Positions 1 to 7,255 of a DNA stretch of 35,561 nt are shown here, piece by piece. Each line of letters begins with the position of its first letter. The first letter of the stretch is position 1. Both the position numbers and the translations under genes were made by a program. The notes under the pieces were generated by a model that saw only the letters and a program-made list of their open reading frames with translations, searched no databases and was not told the DNA's origin. Source of the DNA: Desulfobacteraceae bacterium (lineage in GTDB: Bacteria; Desulfobacterota; Desulfobacteria; Desulfobacterales; SKZT01); NCBI GenBank assembly GCA_007127235.1, contig SKZT01000231.1:1-35561 (forward strand), in the 5' to 3' direction.

Positions 1-70
1 TAGTATTGACTATAAAATTGTGATATTATTTTGATAGTGCATCCTACAAAGCCAATAAAATGGAGGAAAG

Positions 71-1069
71 GTGGAAGATTCAGGAATAAGTAGAAGAAAA
101 TTCTTAAAGTACTCAGGCATTGCTGCAGGGACTTTGATGCTGGGATTTAGGGGAGGCGTTGCCATGGAAAGCAACAAAAGCCAAGTCTTATTTTTTGAAA
201 CCGAAGATCACAAAGAAGGTGTCGTTTCATCCATGAGATCTCTGAACTCGAACCCGGTAAAAAATAAAGCGGTGCTTATTAAACCCAACTTCAACACTGC
301 GGATTATTACCCCGGCTCCACCCATAACGACACACTGGTTAGTTTAGTGGAAGAAGTATGGAACATGGGCGCAAAGTCCGTGGCGATAGGAGAAAGAAGT
401 TACCCTCCAACCAAAGATGTGATGGAGGACATGGGAATTATCCCGCTTATGCAGGAGCGAGACGTTCGCATCATCAACTTCGATGAACTCGCCGACAAAG
501 ACTGGGTGAAGTTCAAACCCAAGGACACACACTGGAAGGATGGATTTCGCGTGGCAAGGCCCATTTTGGAAGCCGAGTGCCTCATCTCTACCTGTTGCCT
601 TAAGACGCATCAGTACGGCGGGGTCTTTACTATGTCCCTGAAACTTCACGTAGGAGTGGTTCCCACCACCAGGCACGGCTACGGCTACATGAGGGAACTC
701 CACAGTTCTGTTCATCAACAAAAAATGATCGCTGAAATCAATGCACCCTTCAAACCCGATCTTATCGTTTTGGATGGAATCGATGCCTTCGTGGATGGCG
801 GTCCGATGACCGGAAAAAGGGCCAAGGGAAAAGTATTTCTCACATCCACAGACCGTGTTGCTACAGACGCCGTAGCTCTGGCTGTTTTAAAGGTGCTGGG
901 GAGCAATGAGCAGATTATGCAGCGCAAGATCTTTGATCAGGAGCAGATTGCCAGAGCAGTCCAACTTGGGCTTGGCGCTGCGTCGCCATCAGAAATAGAG
1001 CTTATCTCCGGTGATAAGAAAAGTATAGAATACTGTAACCGGGTAGGTGAAATGCTGGCCCGGGGATAG
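71..1069 (+). CDS. DUF362 domain protein with Tat signal
   Basis: The N-terminus carries a twin-arginine motif (SRRKFLKYSG) followed by a short hydrophobic stretch, so export by the Tat system, probably with a bound cofactor, is likely. The body matches the DUF362 family, including the characteristic KTHQYGG...SLKLHVG block and a nearby cysteine run (CLISTCC, about residues 175-181). DUF362 proteins are poorly characterised and often sit beside ferredoxins or redox genes; no reaction can be assigned here. The start is GTG with GGAGG four bases upstream. At 332 residues it looks complete. It stands alone on the plus strand, convergent with the next gene. Confidence 0.85.
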   Translation: MEDSGISRRKFLKYSGIAAGTLMLGFRGGVAMESNKSQVLFFETEDHKEGVVSSMRSLNSNPVKNKAVLIKPNFNTADYYPGSTHNDTLVSLVEEVWNMGAKSVAIGERSYPPTKDVMEDMGIIPLMQERDVRIINFDELADKDWVKFKPKDTHWKDGFRVARPILEAECLISTCCLKTHQYGGVFTMSLKLHVGVVPTTRHGYGYMRELHSSVHQQKMIAEINAPFKPDLIVLDGIDAFVDGGPMTGKRAKGKVFLTSTDRVATDAVALAVLKVLGSNEQIMQRKIFDQEQIARAVQLGLGAASPSEIELISGDKKSIEYCNRVGEMLARG

Positions 1070-1090
1070 GAATAAAAAGGAAAGGCCTGT

Positions 1091-1537
1091 TTAATCATCA
1101 TCAGGGATATATTGTCTTAACTTTACACCATTATCCGATACAACACGCGGATATTTTGTATTTTCTTGAGGCGTTGCTTTCTTTCGGCTTTTGCGTATCT
1201 CAAATAGCCAATTGTCCCCGAGGTCAAAAAGATAATAAAGCTTTAGTCCTATAAGAGGGTATATATCTTTCAGAAGAATGTTTTCGTAATCTCCACCATC
1301 ATCTGGGTAACCGGGTTTGCCTGAAAATTGAATTTTACGATTTCGGTCATTTCTTCCGGCATAAAATATGAACAAGTGATCATTGTCAAAATTTAAGATT
1401 TTTTGAATAAAAAGATGCAAGTCATAAAGAGAGCAAATATCTGGAATCTCGATATCAGCATCCCAAAAGTTTTTGTTGTCAACCGGATCCCATAAATTAC
1501 TGATATTCAATGTGTACAGTTCAAATTTTTCTTTCAT
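1091..1537 (-). CDS. pRiA4b ORF-3-like family protein
   Basis: The sequence has the hallmark C-terminal block of the plasmid pRiA4b ORF-3-like family (PF07929): LKDIYPLIGLKLYYLFDLGDNW followed by an EIRK strand and a YPRVV...YIPDDD tail. The function of this fold is unknown; members occur on plasmids, in IS1096-type contexts and on chromosomes. The ORF track starts three codons earlier (1546), but GGAGATT lies directly before the internal ATG at 1537, so I prefer that start (148 residues). It is slightly shorter than many relatives. The neighbouring genes give no functional link. Confidence 0.7.
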   Translation of the reverse strand: MKEKFELYTLNISNLWDPVDNKNFWDADIEIPDICSLYDLHLFIQKILNFDNDHLFIFYAGRNDRNRKIQFSGKPGYPDDGGDYENILLKDIYPLIGLKLYYLFDLGDNWLFEIRKSRKKATPQENTKYPRVVSDNGVKLRQYIPDDD

Positions 1538-1575
1538 AATCTCCATCGTCTATGATTCAAATTGAAACGGTATCC

Positions 1576-2391
1576 TTAGACTTCGCATTTCATAACGAGT
1601 TTTTTTGCGATCTTTTCAAGGTCGAAAGAAAGATCGGTGGCAGCGGAAAATTTTTGAGTCGCTGCAATCAGATTGTCACGGGCCGGCATGTCGGAGCTTT
1701 TGCCAAAAAGAACCAGATTGAGATGGTCGGAGGACCTGATGCAGGCCGTATGCGGGAACCGGTTTTTGAAAAGCCGGATTAACGTTGAGTCCCTTCCATG
1801 ATGATTAAAAAGGTTTAATACAACAACTCCTTCGGCGGATGTTATAGCTTTTACGGCGTCAAAAAACGACGGACCCGACAGCGCTTGAGGTATGCCTTTT
1901 CCACTGTAGGCGTCTATGAAGACAAGATCGTAAATGTTCTGAGTTTCTTTAACGAATTTAGCTCCATCCGCAACATGGATTTTGAATCGTTCGTCTTCTT
2001 GTACCCCGAAAAAGTTCTTGGCCGCTTCAACCACGACCGGATCAATTTCGACGGCGTCTATATGCAGGTTTGGAAAGTGTCTTTTCAGCAAGGTGGTATA
2101 AGTCCCTCCGCCCAAACCAATCATAAGAGCGCGATTCGGATTCGGCGTCAGCATTGGTCCCAGGGCGGCAATCCTTATATATTCGGTAGGAACGGCTCTG
2201 GGATCCGAAAGAGAAATAACGCTCTCATTGGCGGAATTCGGTTTGCCGAAACGAAGATATCGCTTGTCGCTTTTATCGATGACAAGGACCCTTTCGTACT
2301 CTGATTGCTGGTCAAAACGAATCTGGATTTGACTGTCATCGCAGCCGAAAAGCGCGAAAACAACAAAAAGCGTAACGATTCGATTCATCAT
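1576..2391 (-). CDS. Predicted lipoprotein with spermidine-synthase-like SAM fold
   Basis: The first 17 residues form a lipoprotein signal peptide ending in the lipobox LFGC, with Asp residues directly after the Cys. The rest is a Rossmann-type spermidine synthase/methyltransferase fold: the glycine loop MIGLGGGTYTT, the acidic end of strand 2 (DAVEIDPVVVEAA), the VADGAKFV adenine-site block and the LVFIDAYSGKGIP strand-4 region. In true spermidine synthases the last block carries the catalytic Asp in a D-x-x-DP context; here it is DAYSG, as in the large group of spermidine-synthase-like proteins of unknown function. The combination of an export/lipidation signal with a SAM-type fold is odd, because SAM is cytoplasmic. 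AGGAGG precedes the tandem ATG start. Function unknown. Confidence 0.75.
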   Translation of the reverse strand: MMNRIVTLFVVFALFGCDDSQIQIRFDQQSEYERVLVIDKSDKRYLRFGKPNSANESVISLSDPRAVPTEYIRIAALGPMLTPNPNRALMIGLGGGTYTTLLKRHFPNLHIDAVEIDPVVVEAAKNFFGVQEDERFKIHVADGAKFVKETQNIYDLVFIDAYSGKGIPQALSGPSFFDAVKAITSAEGVVVLNLFNHHGRDSTLIRLFKNRFPHTACIRSSDHLNLVLFGKSSDMPARDNLIAATQKFSAATDLSFDLEKIAKKLVMKCEV

Positions 2392-2428
2392 TCGGGTACC
2401 CGCCTCCTGTCAATCGATATTCAATCCG

Positions 2429-2680
2429 TCAATTATTTTTTGTCATATCAGCTTCAGCAAGCTTATCTAATTCTGCGAAGCCCATAAGCTTTTTTGATGC
2501 AAGCCCGTTTTGTGTTATCAGATCCAGATCTGTTGAAATTGATTGCAAGCATGCAGCAATGGTTATCTTATGGCATTTATCGAAAATTTCACAGTCCAAA
2601 CACTTATCGGGTGAATTACCGTAAAGCATATCTTCTGCTTGCCGCCCGAAACATTCTTTATTAGTCCATTTTTTTTTCAT
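2429..2680 (-). CDS. Small cysteine-rich hypothetical protein
   Basis: This 83-residue protein has a compact Cys cluster (C-x2-C-x5-C in CLDCEIFDKC, with further Cys near residues 10 and 44) that could bind zinc or an Fe-S cluster. A Lys-rich start (MKKKW) is followed by a mostly helical C-terminal half with no membrane segment. It lies between the predicted lipoprotein and the methyltransferase, on the same strand. The upstream region gives only a weak Shine-Dalgarno sequence. I do not recognise a named family; the coding call rests on the non-random Cys spacing and placement in an otherwise empty gap. Confidence 0.55.
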   Translation of the reverse strand: MKKKWTNKECFGRQAEDMLYGNSPDKCLDCEIFDKCHKITIAACLQSISTDLDLITQNGLASKKLMGFAELDKLAEADMTKNN

Positions 2681-2756
2681 TTTAAAACCCGCTATAATTT
2701 TGCCTGGAACTTATAGTCCCAGCAGGTTACACTCATATGCGATTGCTTAAATATGG

Positions 2757-3395
2757 CTATGCAAAAAATTGTATTAATCTACCCCTAACATTAACATTTG
2801 AGAATCCGAAATTTCTCATAATCCATTCAAGTGTGGATTTTTGGTAGAAAAAAACATGGGTTTCGTCATTTTTATAGTACCAATTTAAAAAATCTATATT
2901 TTCATTGTAAATTTCTGTCATGCAGTAGAGAACTCCTCTGCTTTTGAGAAGAGATTTTAAAAGCTTGAATTCCTTGCGTGGAGTGTGAAAATGCTCGATT
3001 ACCTCACAGCATACGATATAATTATAACTTGAATTCAGTTTTTCAGGATAATTGTGGAAAATAGGGTCGTACAGCGCGATGTTGTAATGTTCATCCTGAA
3101 GAAGCTTACTTGCAACAGGACCTGTGCCAGCCCCAAAATCGAGCCCTTTGTGTTTATGGGTGAACCTTTTTTTAACCGCATTTACAATAGGCATGACAAA
3201 CTTTTGGTAGCCGGGATCGTTGACATCATTGTTGTGAAGCTGATACCTCATTTTTTCTTCTTCATAAGAGGGATAATGCTCAGGATGCATAAAAATTGAA
3301 AAACAATTTTCACATCTAAAATAGCTTCTTTGCCTGAATTCACAGAAATTTTCAGGCTCAAAACCGCAAAGCTTGCATTCAAATTCCTGTCTCAT
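2757..3395 (-). CDS. Class I SAM-dependent methyltransferase with N-terminal zinc ribbon
   Basis: The N-terminal 35 residues contain two Cys pairs (CKLC and CENC) of a zinc-ribbon type, followed by a Methyltransf_23-like Rossmann domain with the SAM loop LDFGAGTGPVASKLL and the post-motif CCEVIEHF. The C-terminal part (ETHVFFYQKSTLEWIM) is typical of methyltransferases acting on sugars, lipids or small molecules, but the substrate cannot be told. Length (212 residues) is normal. It is separated from the small Cys protein by about 75 bp and followed upstream by a 400-bp gap, so it is probably the first gene of its transcript. Confidence 0.8.
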   Translation of the reverse strand: MRQEFECKLCGFEPENFCEFRQRSYFRCENCFSIFMHPEHYPSYEEEKMRYQLHNNDVNDPGYQKFVMPIVNAVKKRFTHKHKGLDFGAGTGPVASKLLQDEHYNIALYDPIFHNYPEKLNSSYNYIVCCEVIEHFHTPRKEFKLLKSLLKSRGVLYCMTEIYNENIDFLNWYYKNDETHVFFYQKSTLEWIMRNFGFSNVNVRGRLIQFFA

Positions 3396-3804
3396 TCTTA
3401 TTTCCCGGTTGAATAACTGTTGTTTGGGTGAATTCCCTGATGGCTATTGATCCGGCAGCCATTCACCCGATCCCTATAACACCGAATATCGGCGGCCCAA
3501 TTGTAACTCTGTTTTTAGGTTTTTTGCAAGAGCAGGAATCAACAAAATCAAGGTAAATTTATTCTATCTCCACAAGCCCACCAGGTGACCGAAGGTCACC
3601 CGTGCCAACTTCGCTGTATCGAGGTAAACAATGATTGGGACGCTTTCCTCAATTATGTCCATGTTTGAAATATTGTTCCTTCTTTCTCTTAAAGTCATAA
3701 TTTTTTGCCTGGCTGTTTTTTCGTGTCTTTCCGTGAGGTTGCATGAAATTTTGTGAAGGGGGTGATATATCGGTAATCAAAACTTAGAGCAAGGAGGATA
3801 ACTG
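3396..3804. other. Intergenic gap with two hairpin-forming repeats
   Basis: No convincing gene is present. Two inverted repeats are visible: GGGTGAAT (3426-3433) pairing with ATTCACCC (3461-3468) around an inner GGCT/AGCC, and a tight GGTGACC-GAA-GGTCACC hairpin at 3584-3600. Neither is followed by a T-run, so they are not classic terminators. The gap ends in a strong AAGGAGG before the small ORF at 3805. The stretch looks like typical repeat-derived spacer. Confidence 0.5.
3584..3600. repeat. Perfect 7-bp hairpin with GAA loop
   Basis: GGTGACC and GGTCACC flank a three-base loop, forming a perfect short hairpin in the gap upstream of the small ORF at 3805. No T-run follows. A longer hairpin at 6424-6455 shares the GGTGACC core. 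Confidence 0.5.
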
Positions 3805-4020
3805 ATGACCAGGCAAGTTGCAGACAAAGCAGATCCCACCATTGAAGATGTCAGGGCTCAATTTGAAAACACTAAGGTGTTTCAAGCCAACTTGATGCCC
3901 AACGTGCCAAAAAACAGATTATTTAAACCAGGTACAGGCGATCTAATATGCCACCACGGATGTTGCCGGAAATCAATGCGCCTTGAATACGGACCAAAAT
4001 CCGGCGCAATCCTTGGATAA
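3805..4020 (+). CDS. Small hypothetical protein with C-terminal CHHGCC motif
   Basis: This 71-residue frame starts with ATG eight bases after a strong AAGGAGG, better than the ribosome binding sites of many genes here. The product is soluble, without a signal peptide, and carries a CHHGCC motif at about residues 50-55 that could bind metal. I recognise no family. It is convergent with the rubrerythrin gene, with only about 30 bp between the stops. It may be a genuine small protein or the 5' end of a decayed longer gene; the start site is the main evidence. Confidence 0.45.
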   Translation: MTRQVADKADPTIEDVRAQFENTKVFQANLMPNVPKNRLFKPGTGDLICHHGCCRKSMRLEYGPKSGAILG

Positions 4021-4053
4021 TTTTTTATTGCCAGTCACCTAAGGTCCTTCTTT

Positions 4054-4629
4054 CTACCAATTTTCGCCAAGAAGTTCAAAATAGGCCTGTGGTTTGACGC
4101 AGGCTGGGCACTTGTCCGGTGTTTGCTTGCCGTTATGCAGATAGCCGCAATTACGACAACGCCAGACCACTTCTTTTTCGCGGGCAAAAACTCGTTCGCC
4201 CAGGATGTTTGCTGCCAAATCCCGGAATCGCTTTTCGTGCTGTTTTTCCGAAACGCTGATGGCATTCCATGTCTCGGCAGCCCGTATGAACCCTTCTTCA
4301 GCGGCAATTTTTGCAAATCCTGGATACATCCGGGAATGCTCAAAACGTTCGCCATCGGCTGCCAAAAGGAGGTTTTCATAGGTTCCCTTGATTACACCGG
4401 AGGGAAATGACCAGGTAATTTCCATTTCGCCGCCGTTGAAAAATTTGAAGAACCGAAGGGCGTGTTCACATTCCTGATTGGCCGTTTCTTCGAAAATGTC
4501 GGCAATTTGTATAAAACCTTCTTCGGCAGCATGGCGGGCAAAATAGGTATAACGATTCCGGGCTTGTGATTCACCCGCAAAAGAGATCAGGAGATTTTGC
4601 GCGGTTTGACTCTCCCTGAATTTTCCCAT
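4054..4629 (-). CDS. rbr: Rubrerythrin
   Basis: Rubrerythrin is a non-haem di-iron peroxidase that reduces hydrogen peroxide in anaerobes, taking electrons from rubredoxin or ferredoxin. The four-helix ferritin-like domain shows both iron-ligand helices (FAGESQARNRY and ETANQECEHA, then AAEEGF and SEKQHEKRF). The C-terminus is a rubredoxin-like domain with CRNCGY and CPAC Cys pairs. The ORF track extends 25 codons further, but the real start is the ATG at 4629 because GGAGG lies six bases upstream and MGKFRESQTA matches the family start, giving the usual 191 residues. It follows the ferredoxin gene by 41 bp, so the two are probably co-transcribed. Confidence 0.95.
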   Translation of the reverse strand: MGKFRESQTAQNLLISFAGESQARNRYTYFARHAAEEGFIQIADIFEETANQECEHALRFFKFFNGGEMEITWSFPSGVIKGTYENLLLAADGERFEHSRMYPGFAKIAAEEGFIRAAETWNAISVSEKQHEKRFRDLAANILGERVFAREKEVVWRCRNCGYLHNGKQTPDKCPACVKPQAYFELLGENW

Positions 4630-4670
4630 GACGGACCTCCTTACAGAACCTGGTATAAAAATATAGAAAT

Positions 4671-4862
4671 TTATTCTTCGATTTCGATGGCTTCCGGAAC
4701 GCATTCCCGCGCTGCCTGTCGAACAAGGTCATGATACTTTTCGGGAATTTCTTCATATTTAACAATGGATATTAACTGGTCTTCGTCATATTCGAAGACT
4801 TCCGGACAAAGCTTGTTGCAGTTTCGGTCACCCATGCATTGCCTGTTAATGGTAACTTTCAT
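4671..4862 (-). CDS. Single-cluster ferredoxin, Asp in second ligand position
   Basis: This 63-residue protein has one cluster motif, C-x2-D-x2-C-x3-C-P (CMGDRNCNKLCP), and the distant Cys in ECVPEAI. An Asp replaces the second Cys, as in Pyrococcus furiosus ferredoxin, where the cluster is an Asp-ligated [4Fe-4S] that readily converts to [3Fe-4S]. A strong AAGGAGG precedes the ATG. It is the first gene of a two-gene unit with rubrerythrin, so a role as electron donor to peroxide reduction is a reasonable inference, not proven by sequence. Confidence 0.9.
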   Translation of the reverse strand: MKVTINRQCMGDRNCNKLCPEVFEYDEDQLISIVKYEEIPEKYHDLVRQAARECVPEAIEIEE

Positions 4863-5343
4863 TAAAACCTCCTTTGATTAATTGGCTATAAGATTAATTT
4901 TATTGCTTTCTGCCTGCATTGAGCGATTCTATATCGGGAAACCTCCCAATGCCATTCCGGCGGGGGCGGGAATGATGGATATTTGAAAACAAAATCGCTC
5001 AGGTTAGGGTCTGTGGAAAAATATCTGTTTAGAAAATTATTCTTTTCTGTTCACTATAGTTTAAAACACGTCAATATGTCAATAACTATTCAGCAGTGAA
5101 ATAAACCGAAAAATCCCCTCCCGGATGGGCTGAGCCTCTTATTTTATCGCAAGCTTTACTACCGTGCACTATTACGACTTTTTTATGTACAGGAGTCAAT
5201 TTAATCTTGCAAAGTACTTTCAAACATGCTTTTTTAGGTATAAGTAGTGTGCCAGGCCAAGCTGTGGCGAATGAATTCGCACCTACAAGTTGTTTACATC
5301 GGATGTGGGATACAGAAATCGTCTATCAATAAACGGACATAGA
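4863..5343. other. Divergent intergenic gap containing a dispersed repeat copy
   Basis: This gap separates the ferredoxin (minus) from the L,D-transpeptidase (plus) and must hold both promoters, though no clear -35/-10 pair stands out. It contains copy A of a roughly 55-bp dispersed repeat (4919-4974) and, near its right end, a short GCGAATGAATTCGC imperfect palindrome (5267-5280) of the sort scattered in deltaproteobacterial spacers. The 5100-5260 stretch is AT-rich with no gene seen. Confidence 0.45.
4919..4974 (+). repeat. Dispersed ~55-bp intergenic repeat, copy A
   Basis: The segment begins TTGAGCGATTC, continues through CGGGAAACCTCCCAATG and ends in the imperfect palindrome CATTCCGG...CGGGAATG. 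It aligns end to end with 16812-16866 and 31561-31608, all in spacers and all in the same orientation. Confidence 0.6.
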
Positions 5344-6408
5344 ATGCGATTTATTGGCTTAATTTTGATTTTGGTCATATACGTGTCACTGGCAACAGCA
5401 GTGACTGTTTTTTCAATGCCGATTCCTTCAAGCCATCGCTCAGAGGCAGCGGTAAATCGTGTAAAACCTTTGTTGGAAGATAAACTCATTCAACTTGGTG
5501 TAAAATGGGGCGCGCCTGTTTTTATAAGAATATTTAAAAATGAAAATATTCTGGAAGTCTGGGTCGGGCAGATGGACCGGTTTGTCCTGTTTAAAAGTTA
5601 CGAGGTTTGTGATTATGGACCAAAAGGCCTGGGACACAAGATTAGAGAGGGAGATAAGCGGGCACCGGAAGGATTCTATTTTGTAACCGCATCTTCGCTG
5701 AACCCGTATTCTAAGTTCCACTTGTCATTCGATCTTGGATATCCGAACAGCTATGACAGGGCACACGGGTTGACAGGCACGGCAATTATGGTCCACGGCA
5801 GATGTAAATCAGTGGGGTGCTATTCGGTATCCGACATGGACGTTGAAGAAATTTACACGCTCGTGGAAGCAGGGCTCAGGAACGGTCAAAGCAGTGTACC
5901 TGTGCATGTGTTTCCTTTTCGCATGACATCCCAAAATATGCGGAAGTATCAGGGGCATTTATGGGAATCGTTCTGGAAAAATCTCAAGGATGGTTATGAC
6001 ATTTTTGAGCGTGATGGTTTTCGTCCGCCGCGGGTAACGGTTCAAAATAAAAGATATGTGTTTAAAAAAAAATCAGGAGGCAGTTATGATTTCAACCCTG
6101 CCAGTGTTAAAGGAAATGGTCTGCACATCATGGCTGAGGCATGGTTTGTTCCTGATGAAAAAAAATATTTTCGACCCTATTTCACAAGGGGGTTTTTTGA
6201 AGTTGTCGATCCATATAAAGAGTCATTTATTCTAACCATCGAACCTGTAAATCAGAATTTTGCCCGTCATCATTTTGCAGTTCGGGATCCCTACGGCAGG
6301 GTGCTCGAGATTCGGGTTCAGGAAACATACGAGTGGATGCCCCTTGAGTTTGCACCCATGGGATTGAAGCGGTTGATTAGTCGAATTTGTGCATACTATT
6401 ATAGATGA
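5344..6408 (+). CDS. YafK/ErfK-type L,D-transpeptidase
   Basis: The YkuD catalytic motif is intact as HGRCKSVGCYSVSD, with the His and the nucleophilic Cys, preceded by the ...APEGFYFV and YPNSYDRAHG blocks typical of the YafK-like branch. Such enzymes remodel peptidoglycan or attach or release proteins such as Braun lipoprotein at the murein stem. The ORF track begins at a TTG (5290), but the ATG at 5344 opens directly on a hydrophobic signal/anchor (RFIGLILILVIYVSLATAV) and is a better start (354 residues). About 190 residues follow the catalytic Cys, an extension often seen in this branch. No clear Shine-Dalgarno was found, so the start is uncertain. It is monocistronic and convergent with the next gene. 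Confidence 0.85.
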   Translation: MRFIGLILILVIYVSLATAVTVFSMPIPSSHRSEAAVNRVKPLLEDKLIQLGVKWGAPVFIRIFKNENILEVWVGQMDRFVLFKSYEVCDYGPKGLGHKIREGDKRAPEGFYFVTASSLNPYSKFHLSFDLGYPNSYDRAHGLTGTAIMVHGRCKSVGCYSVSDMDVEEIYTLVEAGLRNGQSSVPVHVFPFRMTSQNMRKYQGHLWESFWKNLKDGYDIFERDGFRPPRVTVQNKRYVFKKKSGGSYDFNPASVKGNGLHIMAEAWFVPDEKKYFRPYFTRGFFEVVDPYKESFILTIEPVNQNFARHHFAVRDPYGRVLEIRVQETYEWMPLEFAPMGLKRLISRICAYYYR

Positions 6409-6422
6409 CGAAGTAACATAAT

Positions 6423-6456
6423 TCAGGTGACCGGCGATAAATCGCCGGTCACCTGA
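6423..6456. terminator. Perfect 16-bp palindrome between convergent genes
   Basis: TCAGGTGACCGGCGAT and its exact reverse complement flank a two-base centre, so transcripts from either strand would form a very stable hairpin with a short AU loop. It sits 15 bp after the L,D-transpeptidase stop and overlaps the last codons of the convergent EEP gene. There is no T-run, so it may act as a factor-dependent or stabilising transcript end. Confidence 0.6.
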
Positions 6457-7186
6457 TATCTATATCGGCAAAATATCCGATATGATCGGAAATGAGCCGA
6501 TGCTTTTCTTCCACAATTCCAACTTTCCGGATAATAAAACAGTTTTTCTCCACAAAAATATAATCAATGCGTTTGCCATTTCCTATTGTGGTTCCTATAG
6601 AATCCGCTTCAGCACCGCCTGGGGTGGTGATGGCCGCCTGACAAGTGTCAACCCATTTGTTTTTTATCGAGTTTAATGCATTATCATGTGGGGTGCAGTT
6701 GAAATCACCCATTAAAATGGTGGGGGCATTGCTCTGTTTCGTCAAAGAAAACAAATTTTCAATTTGATGATCAATAGCATGTGGAACCAGGTGAACATTT
6801 ATTACCGAAATCACATTGTCTCCAGCCTGAAAAGAGGCTTGCAGGGCCTGACGTCCGGATCTTATATTCTCGTCAAAATATATGGAAAAACCTGCACTTT
6901 TAATCAGTGGCAGTCGGAATAGAAATGCAATACCCCATTCGAAAAAGTCAAGTGAATAGCTGGATGGATGACGGCAATAAATGTATTTAAAATTGAGGTG
7001 TGAAGCAATTTTTTTTGCCTGTTTTTCATTTTTGACTTCCTGAAGCGCAACAATATCCGGTTGAACCGATTCAATGGCAAATGCCACGTCGATTGTTTTT
7101 TCCTTTTTAGCCGGTATATCGTAACCTGGCTTATCAGGAAATTCACTCCCGGCACCAAAACGAATATTAAGGGTTAAAAGGCGCAT
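6449..7186 (-). CDS. Endonuclease/exonuclease/phosphatase family protein
   Basis: The protein has the full set of EEP-superfamily active-site blocks in order: LTLNIRF (Asn), IVALQEV (metal-binding Glu), INVHLVPH, MGDFNCTP (Asp and Asn), RIDYIFV and the terminal SDHIGYFAD (Asp-His). Members hydrolyse phosphodiester bonds in nucleic acids, phosphoinositides or sphingolipids; the substrate is not evident. At 245 residues it is a minimal catalytic domain with no signal peptide or extension. Its stop lies within the palindromic hairpin shared with the convergent L,D-transpeptidase. Confidence 0.85.
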   Translation of the reverse strand: MRLLTLNIRFGAGSEFPDKPGYDIPAKKEKTIDVAFAIESVQPDIVALQEVKNEKQAKKIASHLNFKYIYCRHPSSYSLDFFEWGIAFLFRLPLIKSAGFSIYFDENIRSGRQALQASFQAGDNVISVINVHLVPHAIDHQIENLFSLTKQSNAPTILMGDFNCTPHDNALNSIKNKWVDTCQAAITTPGGAEADSIGTTIGNGKRIDYIFVEKNCFIIRKVGIVEEKHRLISDHIGYFADIDIR

Positions 7187-7255
7187 ATCATTGTTTAGAG
7201 CTTCAACGAAAACTCACCCTTCCTCAGAGGGAGGGGGTGTATGAAAATTCTATTC

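Noticed and set aside
1-70. TTGACT at 6-11 as a promoter of the DUF362 gene
   Set aside because: No acceptable -10 lies at 16-18 bp; the best candidate (TTTGAT) is too weak to call.
7203-7232. C/T- and G-rich stretch resembling an arm of the 126-bp element
   Set aside because: Only a short composition-driven similarity (CTTCCTCAGAGGGAGG); no terminal repeats or core, so not called as a third copy.
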